Part shown: positions 8,885 through 18,050 of the stretch, piece after piece
Layout of the letters: each line of letters opens with the position of its first letter
Numbering within the stretch: position 1 is the first letter of the stretch
Source: Caulobacter sp. BP25
GTDB taxonomy: Bacteria > Pseudomonadota > Alphaproteobacteria > Caulobacterales > Caulobacteraceae
NCBI RefSeq assembly: GCF_002737755.1
Contig: NZ_PEGH01000017.1
Coordinates: 620,001-684,000, forward strand
Direction: 5' to 3'
Length of the DNA stretch: 64,000 bases
Made by a program: the position numbers and the translations under genes
Notes under the pieces: generated by a model
What the model saw: only the letters and a program-made list of their open reading frames with translations
The model's database searches: none
Told to the model about the DNA's origin: nothing

Positions 8885-11059
8885 TCAGGTGTCCCGGATC
8901 AGGGGAAGCCGAGACGTGGCCCGCTGGTCGAGCGCCAAAAGGGCGTTGGCCACGGCGGGCCCGATGACGGGCGTGCCAGGCTCGCCCACCCCGCTGGGCG
9001 GGTTTCCAGAGGGCAGGATATGGGTCTCCACCGTCGGCGCCTCGTTGATCCGCAGCACGCGATAGGTGTCGAAATTACCCTGGTCGACCACGCCGTCCGT
9101 CAGGGTCACCTGGCCGAACAGCGCCGCTGACAGGCCATAGCAGGTCCCGCCTTCCATCTGGGCGGCGATCTGGTCGGGGGAGATCGCGACGCCACAGTCG
9201 ATGGCCGTGACCACCCTGCCGACGCGTGGAACGCCGTTCTCAAGCTTGACCTCCGCCACCTGGGCGACGACCGAACCGAAGCTCTCGTGCACCGCCACGC
9301 CCCGCGTCCAACCCGCCGTGGCGAGGGGGCCGGCCTTCTCGGCGGCGTGGTTCAGCACGGCCAGATGGCGATCGGCGCCAGCCTTGCGATAGAGCGCACG
9401 GCGGTAGTCGACCGGATCCTGGCTGGCCTTTCGGGCCAGCTGGTCGATCGTATGCTCCATCACGAAGGCGGTATGGGTCGCGCCGACAGAGCGCCACCAA
9501 AGCACCGGCACGCCCACGTCCGGACAGGCGACCTGAGCGTCCACCACCGGCGTGGCCTTGAGGTAGGGCGAGTCCGCCGCGCCCTCGATCGCCGTCGGAT
9601 CCGGCCCCTTGCCCGCCGGCATGGGCGAGCCCTTCATGATCGACTGGGTGACGATGCGGTGGCGCCAGGCGGCGGGATAGCCGTCCTTGTCGAGGCGCAC
9701 CTTGACGGCATGGACGACGATCGGCCGGAAGTAGCCGGCGCGCATGTCGTCCTCCCGCGTCCAGACCAGTTTGACCGGTCGCCCCTCGCCGACCGTCTTG
9801 GCGATGTGGACGCACTCGGCGACATAGTCGGACTGAAAGCTGGAGCGGCGACCAAAGGAACCACCGGCGAACAGGGTCTCCACCTCGACGGAACCGGGCA
9901 GGCAGCCCACGATCTTGGCGGCGTTTAGCTGGTCCAGCGTAGGACCTTGCGACCCGAAGACCAGTTTCACCTTCGATCCATCGACCGAGGCGACGCAGTT
10001 CATCGGCTCCATGGTGGCGTGGGCCAGATAGGGGAACTCGTAGGTCGTCTCGAACACGTCCTCGCCCTTGGCCGAGGCCAGGGCCGAGGCGTCGCCGCGC
10101 TGATCGAACGGCTCCCATTTGACCGACGTATCCTTGCCGACGAGGACGTCCTTGAAGTGCTGGGTGATCGCGGCCGAGCCGCGTTTTTCGGCCTTTTCCT
10201 CGTCCCAGGCGACGGTCAGGGCGTCGCGCCCCAGCTTGGCGGCGTAGGTGTTCTGGGCGACCACAGCGACGCCGGACGGAATCTGGAAGACGTCCACAAC
10301 GCCCGAGATCTTCTTGGCTTCGGCGGCGTCGAAGCTTTTGACCTTGGCGCCGAAGCGCGGCGGATGGGCGACCATAGCCGTCAGCATGTTGGGCAGCCGG
10401 ACGTCCTGGGTGAAGCGGGCCGTCCCGTCGCTCTTGGCCTGGGCGTCCTTGCGGCGCACCCGGTCCGTGCCGATCAGGGTGAAGGTCTTGGGGTCCTTCA
10501 GCGTCACGTCCTTGGGCGGGGTGACCTTGGCCGCGTCCGCCAACAGCTCGGCGAAGGCGGCGGTCTTGCCCGAGCCGTGGGTGAGCACGCTGTCCTTGAC
10601 GGAAATCTCGCCCACCGGGACGTTCCAGCGATTGGCGGCGGCCTGGACGAACATGGCGCGGGCGGCGGCGCCAGCCTTGCGTAATTGCTCCCAGGAATTG
10701 GAAATCGCCGACGAGCCGCCGGTCAGCTGCGCTCCGACCGAGCCGTTGGAATAGAGCTTGGCGTTAGCCGGCGCGTACTCGACTCGCACCCGACTCCAGT
10801 CAGCGTCTAGTTCTTCCGCGACGATCGCCGCGAGACCCGCGTGGCTGCCCTGGCCAAACTCGATGTGCTTGGAGATCACCGTCACCGCGCCGTCGGGCGC
10901 GATCTTGATGAAGGGGCCAAAAGCGCCGACCTCGACCTTGGAGCCGAGACTCATAAGGTCGGCCGGCGAGCAGCCGACTAGCAACGAGCCGCCGACCAGC
11001 GAGGCGGCGACGACCACGTCACGGCGGCTGGGCGCCTCGGGCTTGAAGGGCGCGTTCAT
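8885..11059 (-). CDS. Molybdopterin-binding large subunit of a xanthine-oxidase-family oxidoreductase (isoquinoline 1-oxidoreductase / aldehyde dehydrogenase type)
   Basis: A 724-aa catalytic subunit that would bind a Mo-pterin cytosine dinucleotide cofactor. Family marks include [15 protein letters not shown] near the N-terminus, [36 protein letters not shown] and the C-terminal [18 protein letters not shown] containing the catalytic glutamate. The N-terminus has a Tat motif (PSRRDVVV) followed by [10 protein letters not shown], a possible lipobox, so the protein is probably exported folded and possibly lipid-anchored. The start at 11059 overlaps the small-subunit stop (ATGA). The substrate (aldehyde or N-heterocycle) cannot be told from sequence. 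Confidence 0.93.
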   Translation of the reverse strand: MNAPFKPEAPSRRDVVVAASLVGGSLLVGCSPADLMSLGSKVEVGAFGPFIKIAPDGAVTVISKHIEFGQGSHAGLAAIVAEELDADWSRVRVEYAPANAKLYSNGSVGAQLTGGSSAISNSWEQLRKAGAAARAMFVQAAANRWNVPVGEISVKDSVLTHGSGKTAAFAELLADAAKVTPPKDVTLKDPKTFTLIGTDRVRRKDAQAKSDGTARFTQDVRLPNMLTAMVAHPPRFGAKVKSFDAAEAKKISGVVDVFQIPSGVAVVAQNTYAAKLGRDALTVAWDEEKAEKRGSAAITQHFKDVLVGKDTSVKWEPFDQRGDASALASAKGEDVFETTYEFPYLAHATMEPMNCVASVDGSKVKLVFGSQGPTLDQLNAAKIVGCLPGSVEVETLFAGGSFGRRSSFQSDYVAECVHIAKTVGEGRPVKLVWTREDDMRAGYFRPIVVHAVKVRLDKDGYPAAWRHRIVTQSIMKGSPMPAGKGPDPTAIEGAADSPYLKATPVVDAQVACPDVGVPVLWWRSVGATHTAFVMEHTIDQLARKASQDPVDYRRALYRKAGADRHLAVLNHAAEKAGPLATAGWTRGVAVHESFGSVVAQVAEVKLENGVPRVGRVVTAIDCGVAISPDQIAAQMEGGTCYGLSAALFGQVTLTDGVVDQGNFDTYRVLRINEAPTVETHILPSGNPPSGVGEPGTPVIGPAVANALLALDQRATSRLPLIRDT

Positions 11060-11511
11060 CGGGCGCCCTCCTCGGCGACGTCCTTGATGGCCGCGCGGAT
11101 GCGCTGATAGGCGCCGCAGCGGCAGATGTTCCCGGCCATGGCGCTGTCGATGTCCTCGTCCGAGGGCTTGGGCTTCTCGGCCAGAAGCGCGGCGGCCGAC
11201 ATGATCTGGCCCGACTGGCAGTAGCCGCACTGGGGCACGTCATGGCGCACCCAGGCCTCTTGCACCGGGTGGGCGCCGCCCAGGCCTTCGATGGTGGTGA
11301 TCTTGCCCCCGCCGACGGCGGCGATCGGCGTCACACAAGCGCGGATCGGCTGGCCGTCGAGGTGAACCGTGCAGGCGCCGCATTGGGCGACGCCGCAGCC
11401 GAACTTCGTCCCCGTGAGCCCCAGTTCGTCGCGCAGCACCCAGAGCAGCGGCGTGTCGGGCGCGGCCTGAGCGGTCACCGGCTTGCCGTTGATGTCCAGC
11501 GTGGTCGCCAT
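11056..11511 (-). CDS. 2x[2Fe-2S] small subunit of the xanthine-oxidase-family oxidoreductase
   Basis: A 151-aa electron-transfer subunit. The plant-type cluster ligands are seen in [17 protein letters not shown] and the second, all-helical cluster in [10 protein letters not shown] and CRCGAYQRI. The N-terminus reads [27 protein letters not shown], the usual IorA-type beginning. It has no signal of its own, so it presumably travels with the Tat-bearing large subunit. It is translationally coupled to that subunit by a 4-bp overlap. No FAD-subunit gene is present, as is normal for the isoquinoline-oxidoreductase/aldehyde-dehydrogenase group, which pass electrons to cytochromes. Confidence 0.94.
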   Translation of the reverse strand: MATTLDINGKPVTAQAAPDTPLLWVLRDELGLTGTKFGCGVAQCGACTVHLDGQPIRACVTPIAAVGGGKITTIEGLGGAHPVQEAWVRHDVPQCGYCQSGQIMSAAALLAEKPKPSDEDIDSAMAGNICRCGAYQRIRAAIKDVAEEGAR

Positions 11512-11585
11512 GCTTTTTTGCCTCCCAGCGGTCTCCCGCGCTGAAAGCTAACACCGTTCACATCAGGCTTGACCAGCGTAAATCG

Positions 11586-11606
11586 CGATCACCTGGATCG
11601 TGATCG
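11586..11606. promoter_or_regulatory. Perfect 7-7-7 palindrome in the iorAB/mliC divergent promoter region
   Basis: CGATCAC and GTGATCG arms at 11586-11592 and 11600-11606 flank a 7-bp spacer, midway between the divergent starts at 11511 and 11657. This is a typical shape for a dimeric repressor site. No regulator gene is adjacent, so the cognate protein is unknown. Confidence 0.35.
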
Positions 11607-11656
11607 ACCAAACCCGCTATGCTGAGCCGATCGACCATCCCCCAGGAGATCTCGAC

Positions 11657-11968
11657 ATGCGGCGCGCGCTCGTCCCCCTCGTCCTGCTCGCCTTGACGGC
11701 GGCGGGCTGCGCGACCCTGGCGCCGGACGCCACCGACGCACCGATCCGCTATCGTTGCGAGGCGGGCAAGAGCTTCACCGCCGCCTACGCCCTGCATGGG
11801 AAGCGGGTCCTGGTGACGGCTGGCGGCGTGTCGCGAACGCTGAAGCTGGCCCGCTCGGGCTCTGGCGCGCGCTACACGGCGGGCGGGTCGGAAATCTGGA
11901 GCAAGGGCTCCGAAGCCATGCTCAAAGGCTTCCCGGGCGGCCCCTACAAGGCCTGCCGGTCGCAGTAG
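11657..11968 (+). CDS. MliC-like lipoprotein (C-type lysozyme inhibitor fold)
   Basis: A 103-aa outer-membrane or periplasmic lipoprotein: signal peptide with lipobox LTAAGC (Cys at about 18) and a small beta-barrel domain with IRYRCEAGKSFTAAY, VLVTAGG, YTAGGSEIWSKGSEAML and a terminal KACRSQ. This resembles the MliC/PliC lysozyme-inhibitor domain, including the paired cysteines. ATG 11657 is chosen because AGGAG lies at 11644-11648. The inhibitor function is a family inference. Confidence 0.75.
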   Translation: MRRALVPLVLLALTAAGCATLAPDATDAPIRYRCEAGKSFTAAYALHGKRVLVTAGGVSRTLKLARSGSGARYTAGGSEIWSKGSEAMLKGFPGGPYKACRSQ

Positions 11969-11982
11969 TCAAAGGACCTGAC

Positions 11983-12879
11983 GTGGACTCGTTTCCCGCC
12001 TATTTCCCCCTGGCCGGGCGCAAGGTCGTGATCGCCGGTTTGGGCGAGGCGGCCGAGGCCAAGGCCCGGCTGTTTGAGGGCTCTCCCGCCACGGTCGTTC
12101 GGCTCGCGGCCCCGGACGCCTTCTCGCCCGAGGCCTATAAGGATGCCGTCCTGGTGTTCGTGGGCGACCCCGACGAGGCCTTCGTCCAGGCCGCCATCGC
12201 CGCCGCGCGAGCGGCCGGGGCGCTGCTCAATGTCGTCGACCGTCCTACGCTCTGCGACTTCAACACGCCCGCCATCATTGATCGGGGACAGGTGGTCGTG
12301 GCGATCGGCACCGGCGGGTCGGCGCCCGTTATGGCCAGCCTGTTGCGCAACGTCATCGAGGCTCAGGTTCCCGAGGGTATCGGCCGGGTCGCCGCCCTAC
12401 TCGCACGCTTCCAGGACGAGGTGCGGCGCGCCCTGCCGGTGCTGCACGAACGGCGAGCCTTCCTGCGCGCGGCGTTGAGCAGCTCGGCGGCGGAGGCGGC
12501 CTTGGCCGGCGACATGGCGCGAGCCGAAACCCTGCTACGCGATGCGCTCGCCAACGGCGCGCCCCGCACGGGCGGCGTGAAGCTGCTGGCCGCCGCCGGG
12601 CCGGTCGACCTTTTGAGCCTGCGTGCGACCCGCGCGCTGGGAACGGCCGATGTCGTGGTGATCGAGCCGGACGCCGATCCGGAAGTCGTCAGGCTGGCGC
12701 GCCGCGATGTCGAGCGCCTGGCGCCGGACGAGGCAGACGCCAGTCATCTGGTGTCGCTCGCGCGCGAAGGCCGGCAGATCGTCTGGCTGTATGCTCGCCC
12801 GCTCGCGCCCGCCTTGCTGAAAGCCCTGACGGACGCGGGCGTCGTCGTCGACACCCTGCCCGTCGCCGCGTCCGGCTGA
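11983..12879 (+). CDS. Siroheme synthase-like: precorrin-2 dehydrogenase/ferrochelatase domain with a shortened SUMT-like tail
   Basis: A 298-aa protein starting at GTG 11983 with AAAGGA seven bases upstream. Residues 1-115 form the CysG-N/Met8 NAD-binding domain (GRKVVIAGLGEAAEAKARLF, VVDRPTLCDFNTPAIIDRG, VVVAIGTGGSAPVMASLLR), which oxidises precorrin-2 and inserts iron. A CysG dimerisation-like helical part follows. From about residue 200 (GGVKLLAAAGPVDLLSLRAT) it matches the start of the uroporphyrinogen-III methyltransferase domain, but only about 95 residues are present and the AdoMet-binding GGDP loop is absent. Methylation of uroporphyrinogen III must therefore be done elsewhere. It is not a sequencing frameshift at an obvious place; the frame ends cleanly. 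Confidence 0.85.
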   Translation: MDSFPAYFPLAGRKVVIAGLGEAAEAKARLFEGSPATVVRLAAPDAFSPEAYKDAVLVFVGDPDEAFVQAAIAAARAAGALLNVVDRPTLCDFNTPAIIDRGQVVVAIGTGGSAPVMASLLRNVIEAQVPEGIGRVAALLARFQDEVRRALPVLHERRAFLRAALSSSAAEAALAGDMARAETLLRDALANGAPRTGGVKLLAAAGPVDLLSLRATRALGTADVVVIEPDADPEVVRLARRDVERLAPDEADASHLVSLAREGRQIVWLYARPLAPALLKALTDAGVVVDTLPVAASG

Positions 12880-12887
12880 AGGCGTTC

Positions 12888-14540
12888 TTAGTCCAGCGGC
12901 CGCCCCTTGGTCTCAGGCAGGAAGAATATGGTCGCCAGCACGCTGATCAGGGTGAAAACCACCGGGTACCAGAGCCCGGCATAGATATCGCCGACCGCCG
13001 TCACGATGGCGAAGGCGAAGAAGGGCACGAAGCCGCCGATCCAACCCGTGCCGATGTGGTAGGGCAGCGACAGCGCCGTATAGCGCACGCGCGTGGGGAA
13101 CAGCTCCACCAGGGCGGCCGCCAGAGGTCCGAACAGCGCCGTCGCCGCGATCACGAACACGAACAGCACGGCCAGGATCATCGGCCGGTTTATCCGCGCC
13201 GGATCGGCCTTGGCCGGATAGCCGGCCTCGACGAGCGCGGCCTTGATCTTGGCCTCGACAGCGGCCTTCACGGCCTTGGCCTGAGCCGGGGGCAGGCCCT
13301 TGGCGCTTTGCGACACCACCTCGACCCCGCCGACCTTCATGCTGGCGACGGCGCCAACTGGCGCGGCCTGATTGGCGTAGGAGACGCCGGCATTGGCCAG
13401 GGCGGTCTTGACGATGTCGCAGGCGGTGACGAACGCGGCCTTGCCGACCGGATCGAACTGCAAGGAGCAGTCCTTGGGATCGGCGACCACCACCACCGGG
13501 GCGCGGGCGCTGGCCTCAGCGAGGGCGGGGTTGGCCGCCCTCTCCAGCAGATGAAAGCCGGGGAAATAGAACAGCAGAGCCAGGGTCATGCCGCCCAGCA
13601 TCACGGGCTTGCGGCCGATGCGGTCCGACAGCCAACCGAACACGACATAGAAGATGGCGCTGATCGCGGTGGCGGTCATCATCAGGCCGTTGATGGTGAC
13701 CGGATCGACCTTCAGGAACTTCTCCATGAAGGTCTGGACGTAGAAGAAGCTGGTGTACCAGACCGCGCCCTGCGCCGACATCATGGCGAAGAAGGCCAAC
13801 AAAACGAGTTTCAGGTTCTTCCACTGGCCGAACGCCTCGGCATAGGGGGCCTTGGAGGCCTCTCCCTCGGCCTTCATGGCCTCGAAGGCGGGGCTTTCGG
13901 TCAGCTTCATCCGCATCCACACCGAGATACCCAGCAAGCCGATCGAGACGGCGAACGGAATGCGCCAGCCCCAGGCGTCAAAGGCGTCCGGACCGACATA
14001 GACCCCCAGGGCCCAGCGGGTGGCGAGGATGACCAGCAGGGCGCCAAACAGACCAAAGGCGGCGGAGGTCTGCACCCACGAGGTGGCCCAACCCCGCTGG
14101 TCGGGCGGCGAGTGCTCGGCGACATAGATGGCCGCGCCGCCATATTCACCGCCCAGGGCGAAGCCCTGCACGCAGCGCAGCAGGACCAGCAGGATCGGCG
14201 AAATGATCCCCGCCTGCTGGTAGGTCGGCAGGAAGGCGATGGCGAAGGTCGCGCCGCCCATCAGCAGCACCGTGGCCAGGAAGGCGCCCTTGCGGCCAGC
14301 CTGGTCGCCGATCTTGCCGAACACCAGGGCGCCCAGCGGCCGGAACGCGAAACCCACGCCAAACAGAGCCAGGGCGGCGATGTAGCCGGCCGTCTCGGGA
14401 AGCCCGGTGAAGAAGGTCTTGGAGATGACCTGGGCCAGGCTGCCGAAGATGAAGAAGTCGTACCACTCGAACGCCGTGCCGGCCGAAGACGCCGCCACCA
14501 CGGTGCGCATCGAGGCGCGTTCCTGACCTTGGCCAGCCAT
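12888..14540 (-). CDS. MFS transporter, metabolite:H+ symporter (MHS) type, with a large extra loop
   Basis: A 550-aa inner-membrane transporter. The N-terminus RTVVAASSAGTAFEWYDFFIFG is the MHS-family hallmark (ProP/KgtP/ShiA relatives), followed by the MFS motif FGKIGDQAGRKGAFL and a second copy, GWLSDRIGRKPVML. Between TM8 and TM9, about residues 333-447, is a soluble insertion of roughly 115 residues with two cysteines (DPKDCSLQF and VTACDIVK), which would lie in the periplasm. Normal MHS proteins are about 430 aa, so the insertion accounts for the extra length. The substrate is unknown. Its gene converges on the siroheme synthase gene with 8 bp between the stops. Confidence 0.9.
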   Translation of the reverse strand: MAGQGQERASMRTVVAASSAGTAFEWYDFFIFGSLAQVISKTFFTGLPETAGYIAALALFGVGFAFRPLGALVFGKIGDQAGRKGAFLATVLLMGGATFAIAFLPTYQQAGIISPILLVLLRCVQGFALGGEYGGAAIYVAEHSPPDQRGWATSWVQTSAAFGLFGALLVILATRWALGVYVGPDAFDAWGWRIPFAVSIGLLGISVWMRMKLTESPAFEAMKAEGEASKAPYAEAFGQWKNLKLVLLAFFAMMSAQGAVWYTSFFYVQTFMEKFLKVDPVTINGLMMTATAISAIFYVVFGWLSDRIGRKPVMLGGMTLALLFYFPGFHLLERAANPALAEASARAPVVVVADPKDCSLQFDPVGKAAFVTACDIVKTALANAGVSYANQAAPVGAVASMKVGGVEVVSQSAKGLPPAQAKAVKAAVEAKIKAALVEAGYPAKADPARINRPMILAVLFVFVIAATALFGPLAAALVELFPTRVRYTALSLPYHIGTGWIGGFVPFFAFAIVTAVGDIYAGLWYPVVFTLISVLATIFFLPETKGRPLD

Positions 14541-14634
14541 GTCGTTCCCCCGAGATTTTCGACCTGCTTAGCCTGCTTCAGGGTCGAGGGGGAAGACCTG
14601 GCGGAACAGAGTTAGGCGAACCGTTCTCGACGGT

Positions 14635-15318
14635 TCAGACCTCGGCCCATTGGCGCAGCAGGTTATGATAGACGCCGGTCAGGGACAGTATGCCCTCGTT
14701 GTCCGGTTGCAGCTGGCGCGACAGGCGCTGGATCGCCACGTCCATGTCCAGCAGCAGGCCGCGCTTAGCGTCGTCGCGCACCAGACTCTGGATCCAGAAA
14801 AAGCTGGCCGTGCGAACGCCGCGCGTGACCGTCGTGACGTGGTGCAGGCTGGTGCTGGGATAGAGGATCGCATCCCCCGCCCCCAGCTTGACGACATGGT
14901 CGCCATAGAGGTCGTTCACCACCAACTCGCCGCCGTCATAGTCCTCGGGCTCGGCCAGGAAGAGGGTGCAGGACAGATCCGTGCGCAGCCGCTGGCCGGT
15001 GACCGGATCGCGCCGGATGGAATTGTCGACATGGTCCTTGAAGCCCATGCCCTCGCCATAGCGGTTGAACATCGGCGACAGGATGGTCTGCGGGAGCGCC
15101 GCCGAGACGAACAGCGGATTGGCCTCCAGCGCCTGGACGATGATCGCCCCGACCTGCCGCGCCTCGGCGCTCTCCTGCGGCAGCTGCTGGTTGTTCTTGG
15201 CGCGCGCGGCCTGGAAGCCCGAGGTCACATTGCCGTCGACCCAGGGCCCCGCATCGAGGATCGCCCGGCACTCGGCCACCTGGGTCTTGGTCAGCACCTC
15301 GGGAATCTGCAGCATCAT
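14635..15318 (-). CDS. piuC: PiuC/YbiX-like Fe(II)/2-oxoglutarate-dependent dioxygenase
   Basis: A 227-aa double-stranded beta-helix oxygenase of the PKHD hydroxylase family, typically co-inherited with catecholate siderophore receptors. The iron ligands are seen as H-x-D in KDHVDNSIR and the distal His in [31 protein letters not shown] follows. The start is decided by the ribosome-binding site: AAAAGGA directly abuts the ATG at 15327 but is 8 nt from the ATG at 15318, which also gives the family N-terminus (MMLQIPEVL). A terminator separates it from the receptor gene upstream, so it may have its own promoter. Confidence 0.9.
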   Translation of the reverse strand: MMLQIPEVLTKTQVAECRAILDAGPWVDGNVTSGFQAARAKNNQQLPQESAEARQVGAIIVQALEANPLFVSAALPQTILSPMFNRYGEGMGFKDHVDNSIRRDPVTGQRLRTDLSCTLFLAEPEDYDGGELVVNDLYGDHVVKLGAGDAILYPSTSLHHVTTVTRGVRTASFFWIQSLVRDDAKRGLLLDMDVAIQRLSRQLQPDNEGILSLTGVYHNLLRQWAEV

Positions 15319-15403
15319 GAGCGACATCCTTTTGCGAACCGTTCCTAGCTGGATGGGCCGGCGTCTCCTTTGATCCGGATCAGATCATCGCCCAGATCAA
15401 AAG

Positions 15404-15441
15404 GAAAAACGCCCCGACCGACAAAAGCCGGGCGGGGCGTT
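15404..15441 (-). terminator. Rho-independent terminator of the TonB receptor gene
   Basis: AACGCCCCG (15408-15416) pairs with CGGGGCGTT (15433-15441). Read on the minus strand the stem is followed by TTTTTCCTTTT. It lies 26 bp past the receptor stop codon. Confidence 0.85.
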
Positions 15442-15466
15442 GGCATGAAGCACCGTAAGGGGAGGA

Positions 15467-17779
15467 TCAGTACTTCACATTCAGGGTCAGGATCGCCTGG
15501 CGGCCCGGCGCCGGATCGGCGTGGTGCACGCCGTTGGTGCGCAGGATGTAGCGCTCGTCCGTCAGGTTCTGGACGTTGAGCTGTAGGTCGGCCTTGTCGT
15601 TGACCTTCCAGGAGGCGAAGGCGTCATAGCGGGTGTACGAAGGCGCGAAGACCTTGTTGGTCCCGCCGCCGGCGCCGCCCTGGTTGCCGCCGAAGCTCTT
15701 GGACACGTAGTAGGCGCCGCCGCCGACCGACAGGCGCGGCAGCACCCGGTAGGTCGTGAACAGGCTGACGGAGTTCTTCGGCGTGTTGGCCAGCGGATCG
15801 CCAACGTTGACGCTCGTGTAGGGGCCCTTCACCAGTTCGCTGTCCATGTAGGTGTAACCGCCGAACACTTGCCAAGCGCTCGTGATGTTGCCCGATACGC
15901 CCAGCTCAACGCCCTGGACACGAACCTCGCCCGCCTGTTCGGTCTGGGTCGCGCTGACGGCGATCACGGCGTTCTTGCGCTCGGTGCGGAACACAGCGCC
16001 CGACAGCGCCAGCTTGTCATTGAAGACGTTCCACTTGGCGCCGGCTTCGATGCTGGTGGTGTCTTCCGGATCCAGAACCGCCTGGGCCGCCGTGGCCGCG
16101 GTGTTCTGGTCGCCGGCGGCGATCGTCGGCGGCGTCGAGGACGTGGCGTAGGACACGTACAGGCTGCTCGACGGCGTCGGCTTGTAGTTCAGGCCGATCT
16201 GATAGTTGACGAAGTCCCAGCTGGCCTTCGGCAGATTGGCGTAGGTGACGGCGGTGACGACGCCATTGGCGGTGGTCGCGGTCGCGTTGTAGCCGCGTGT
16301 GGAATAGTCGTCGTAACGGACGCCCACGTTCAGCAGCAGCTTTTCCGTCAGGTCGATCGTGTCGAAGGCGTAGATCGAGCCGCTGCGGGTCTTCGACTGA
16401 GAGGCCGGGCCCCGATTGATGACACCGGCCCAGGCGTCGTCCGGGTTCGGCGCATACAGACGCGTGCAACCGCCGTTTCCACCGCCGGTGAAGCCGGTCG
16501 GGCAAGCCGAACCGCTGGTGGTGAAGAAGGTGTAGGTGGCGTTGTCGTTGACTTCGCGCGACAGCTCCACGCCGATGTTGAAGCGGTTCTTCAGTCCGGC
16601 CAGTTCAAACTTGCCGGTCAGGTCGGTGACGAAGGCGGCCGTGGTGGTCTCGTTCCAGCGCGACTTGGTCCCGCGCAGCATCCACCACTCGCCGGCCACG
16701 AACTGAGCAGCGCCGCCGTCGCCGGGATTGGTGACGAAGTAGTCGTTCAGCGTCTTGGAGTAGCGAACCACCTGGCGCACGGCGAGGTCTTCGTTGATCT
16801 CGTGACGCACCGCGATCGTGGCGATGTCGGCCTTGGTCTTCATCCAGTCGCGATCCAGGCCATAATAGGCGTCGCGCGAGACGTCCAGGATGCCGCTGGC
16901 CGGACGCGTGCGGCTGTCAGTGCCGGTCGCGCCCCAGGTGCGCTTGGACGCCAGCGGGATGCCGTAGTCCGGGTCCTGGTCGGTATCCAGGTGATAGTAG
17001 CTGAGCGTGGCCTGGGTGTCGGTGTCGATGCCGAAGGCCAGCGAGGGCGCGACGCCCCAGCGCTTGAACGACACGCTGTCACGGCCGGGCGTGTCGCCGC
17101 CCGTGGCCATCAGGTTCAGGCGCAGCGCGGCGTTCTTGGCGAAAGCGTAGTTGCCGTCGGCGGTGACACGATAATACTGGTCGGTGCCCGCAGCGGCCGA
17201 GCCGGCCACGAAGCTGTCGGCCTTGGGAGACTTTGACGACAGGTTGATGCTGCCGCCGCCGGAACCGCGGCCACTATAGACCGAGTCCGGACCCTTGATG
17301 ACTTCAACCTGCTCAAGGTTGAACACTTCGCGCGTCTGGCCGCCGCTGTCGCGCACGCCGTCGACGAAGACGTTGTTTCCAGAGCTCTGACCACGGATGA
17401 ACGGACGGTCGGCCAGGGGCTGGCCGCCTTCGCCCGCGCCGAAGGTGATGCCCGGCGAGGTGCGCAGGATGTCGGCCAGCGAGGTGGCGGCGGTCTGCTC
17501 GATGATCTTGGACGGGATGACCGTCACCGAGCGCGGCGTGTCCAGCAGCGGCGCGGTGAACTTGCTTGAGGACGGATCGGCGACCCGCTTGCCGTCGATC
17601 TTGACGCCGGAAACCTCGTTCTTGTCGGCGGCGGACGCGGTGGCGATCGGCGCCGCGGCGTCCACTTCGGCGGCCGAGGCGGCCTGAGCCAGGCCAAGGC
17701 CCGCGAGGCCGGCGACGGCGGCGACGCCCAAGGCGCGGCGAGGCCGGCTCACAATGCCAGCGAAGGTCGGATTACGCAT
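15467..17779 (-). CDS. TonB-dependent siderophore receptor (Fiu/PiuA-like)
   Basis: A 770-aa outer-membrane receptor with a signal peptide (GVAAVAGLAGLGLAQAASAA). The plug domain contains TAPLLDTPRSVTVIPSKII, LADILRTSPGITFGAGEGG, RPFIRGQSSGNNVFVDGVRD and VEVIKGPDSVYSGRGSGGGS. A 22-strand barrel follows, with the C-terminal TonB-box-type repeats NLTDERYILRT and an aromatic last residue (LNVKY). The plug wording is that of ferric-catecholate receptors, and the neighbouring PiuC-like gene supports this. Iron control is likely, given the palindrome at 17856-17885. Confidence 0.94.
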   Translation of the reverse strand: MRNPTFAGIVSRPRRALGVAAVAGLAGLGLAQAASAAEVDAAAPIATASAADKNEVSGVKIDGKRVADPSSSKFTAPLLDTPRSVTVIPSKIIEQTAATSLADILRTSPGITFGAGEGGQPLADRPFIRGQSSGNNVFVDGVRDSGGQTREVFNLEQVEVIKGPDSVYSGRGSGGGSINLSSKSPKADSFVAGSAAAGTDQYYRVTADGNYAFAKNAALRLNLMATGGDTPGRDSVSFKRWGVAPSLAFGIDTDTQATLSYYHLDTDQDPDYGIPLASKRTWGATGTDSRTRPASGILDVSRDAYYGLDRDWMKTKADIATIAVRHEINEDLAVRQVVRYSKTLNDYFVTNPGDGGAAQFVAGEWWMLRGTKSRWNETTTAAFVTDLTGKFELAGLKNRFNIGVELSREVNDNATYTFFTTSGSACPTGFTGGGNGGCTRLYAPNPDDAWAGVINRGPASQSKTRSGSIYAFDTIDLTEKLLLNVGVRYDDYSTRGYNATATTANGVVTAVTYANLPKASWDFVNYQIGLNYKPTPSSSLYVSYATSSTPPTIAAGDQNTAATAAQAVLDPEDTTSIEAGAKWNVFNDKLALSGAVFRTERKNAVIAVSATQTEQAGEVRVQGVELGVSGNITSAWQVFGGYTYMDSELVKGPYTSVNVGDPLANTPKNSVSLFTTYRVLPRLSVGGGAYYVSKSFGGNQGGAGGGTNKVFAPSYTRYDAFASWKVNDKADLQLNVQNLTDERYILRTNGVHHADPAPGRQAILTLNVKY

Positions 17780-17855
17780 GTTGATCTTGTCCCCAGTGAG
17801 CGCGAACGGCGCCCGTCCTGAAATTGCGAGGCGTTCTTAGCGACCTTGAGACGCA

Positions 17856-17885
17856 GTCGCAATGATAATCGCTCGCAATTGCGAC
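17856..17885. promoter_or_regulatory. Palindromic, iron-box-like operator upstream of the TonB receptor
   Basis: Perfect 8-bp arms GTCGCAAT (17856-17863) and ATTGCGAC (17878-17885) enclose GATAATCGC, which resembles half of a Fur box (GATAATNATTATC). It is 77 bp upstream of the receptor start on the minus strand, and an additional AATTGCGA occurs at 17822-17829. The Fur gene is present at 41.7 kb. Binding is an inference. Confidence 0.5.
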
Positions 17886-18050
17886 CTGTGTGTCAATTAT
17901 GAGACGCGCGTCTTCGCCAGGGCGCGGCGCTGACGGATCGTAACGGCGCTAACCGTGCGCATGGCCACCGAAGCCCGGCGCTGAGCGGCGCTTGACGGAC
18001 GAAGCGGCGCGGGTCCCTATCCGCGCCGTTTGGAGCGTCCGGAGCCGATC

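Noticed and set aside
14618..14636. GAACCGT/ACGGTTC hairpin at the piuC stop as a terminator
   Set aside because: A perfect 7-bp stem, but no T-run on either strand and it overlaps the stop codon; too weak to call.
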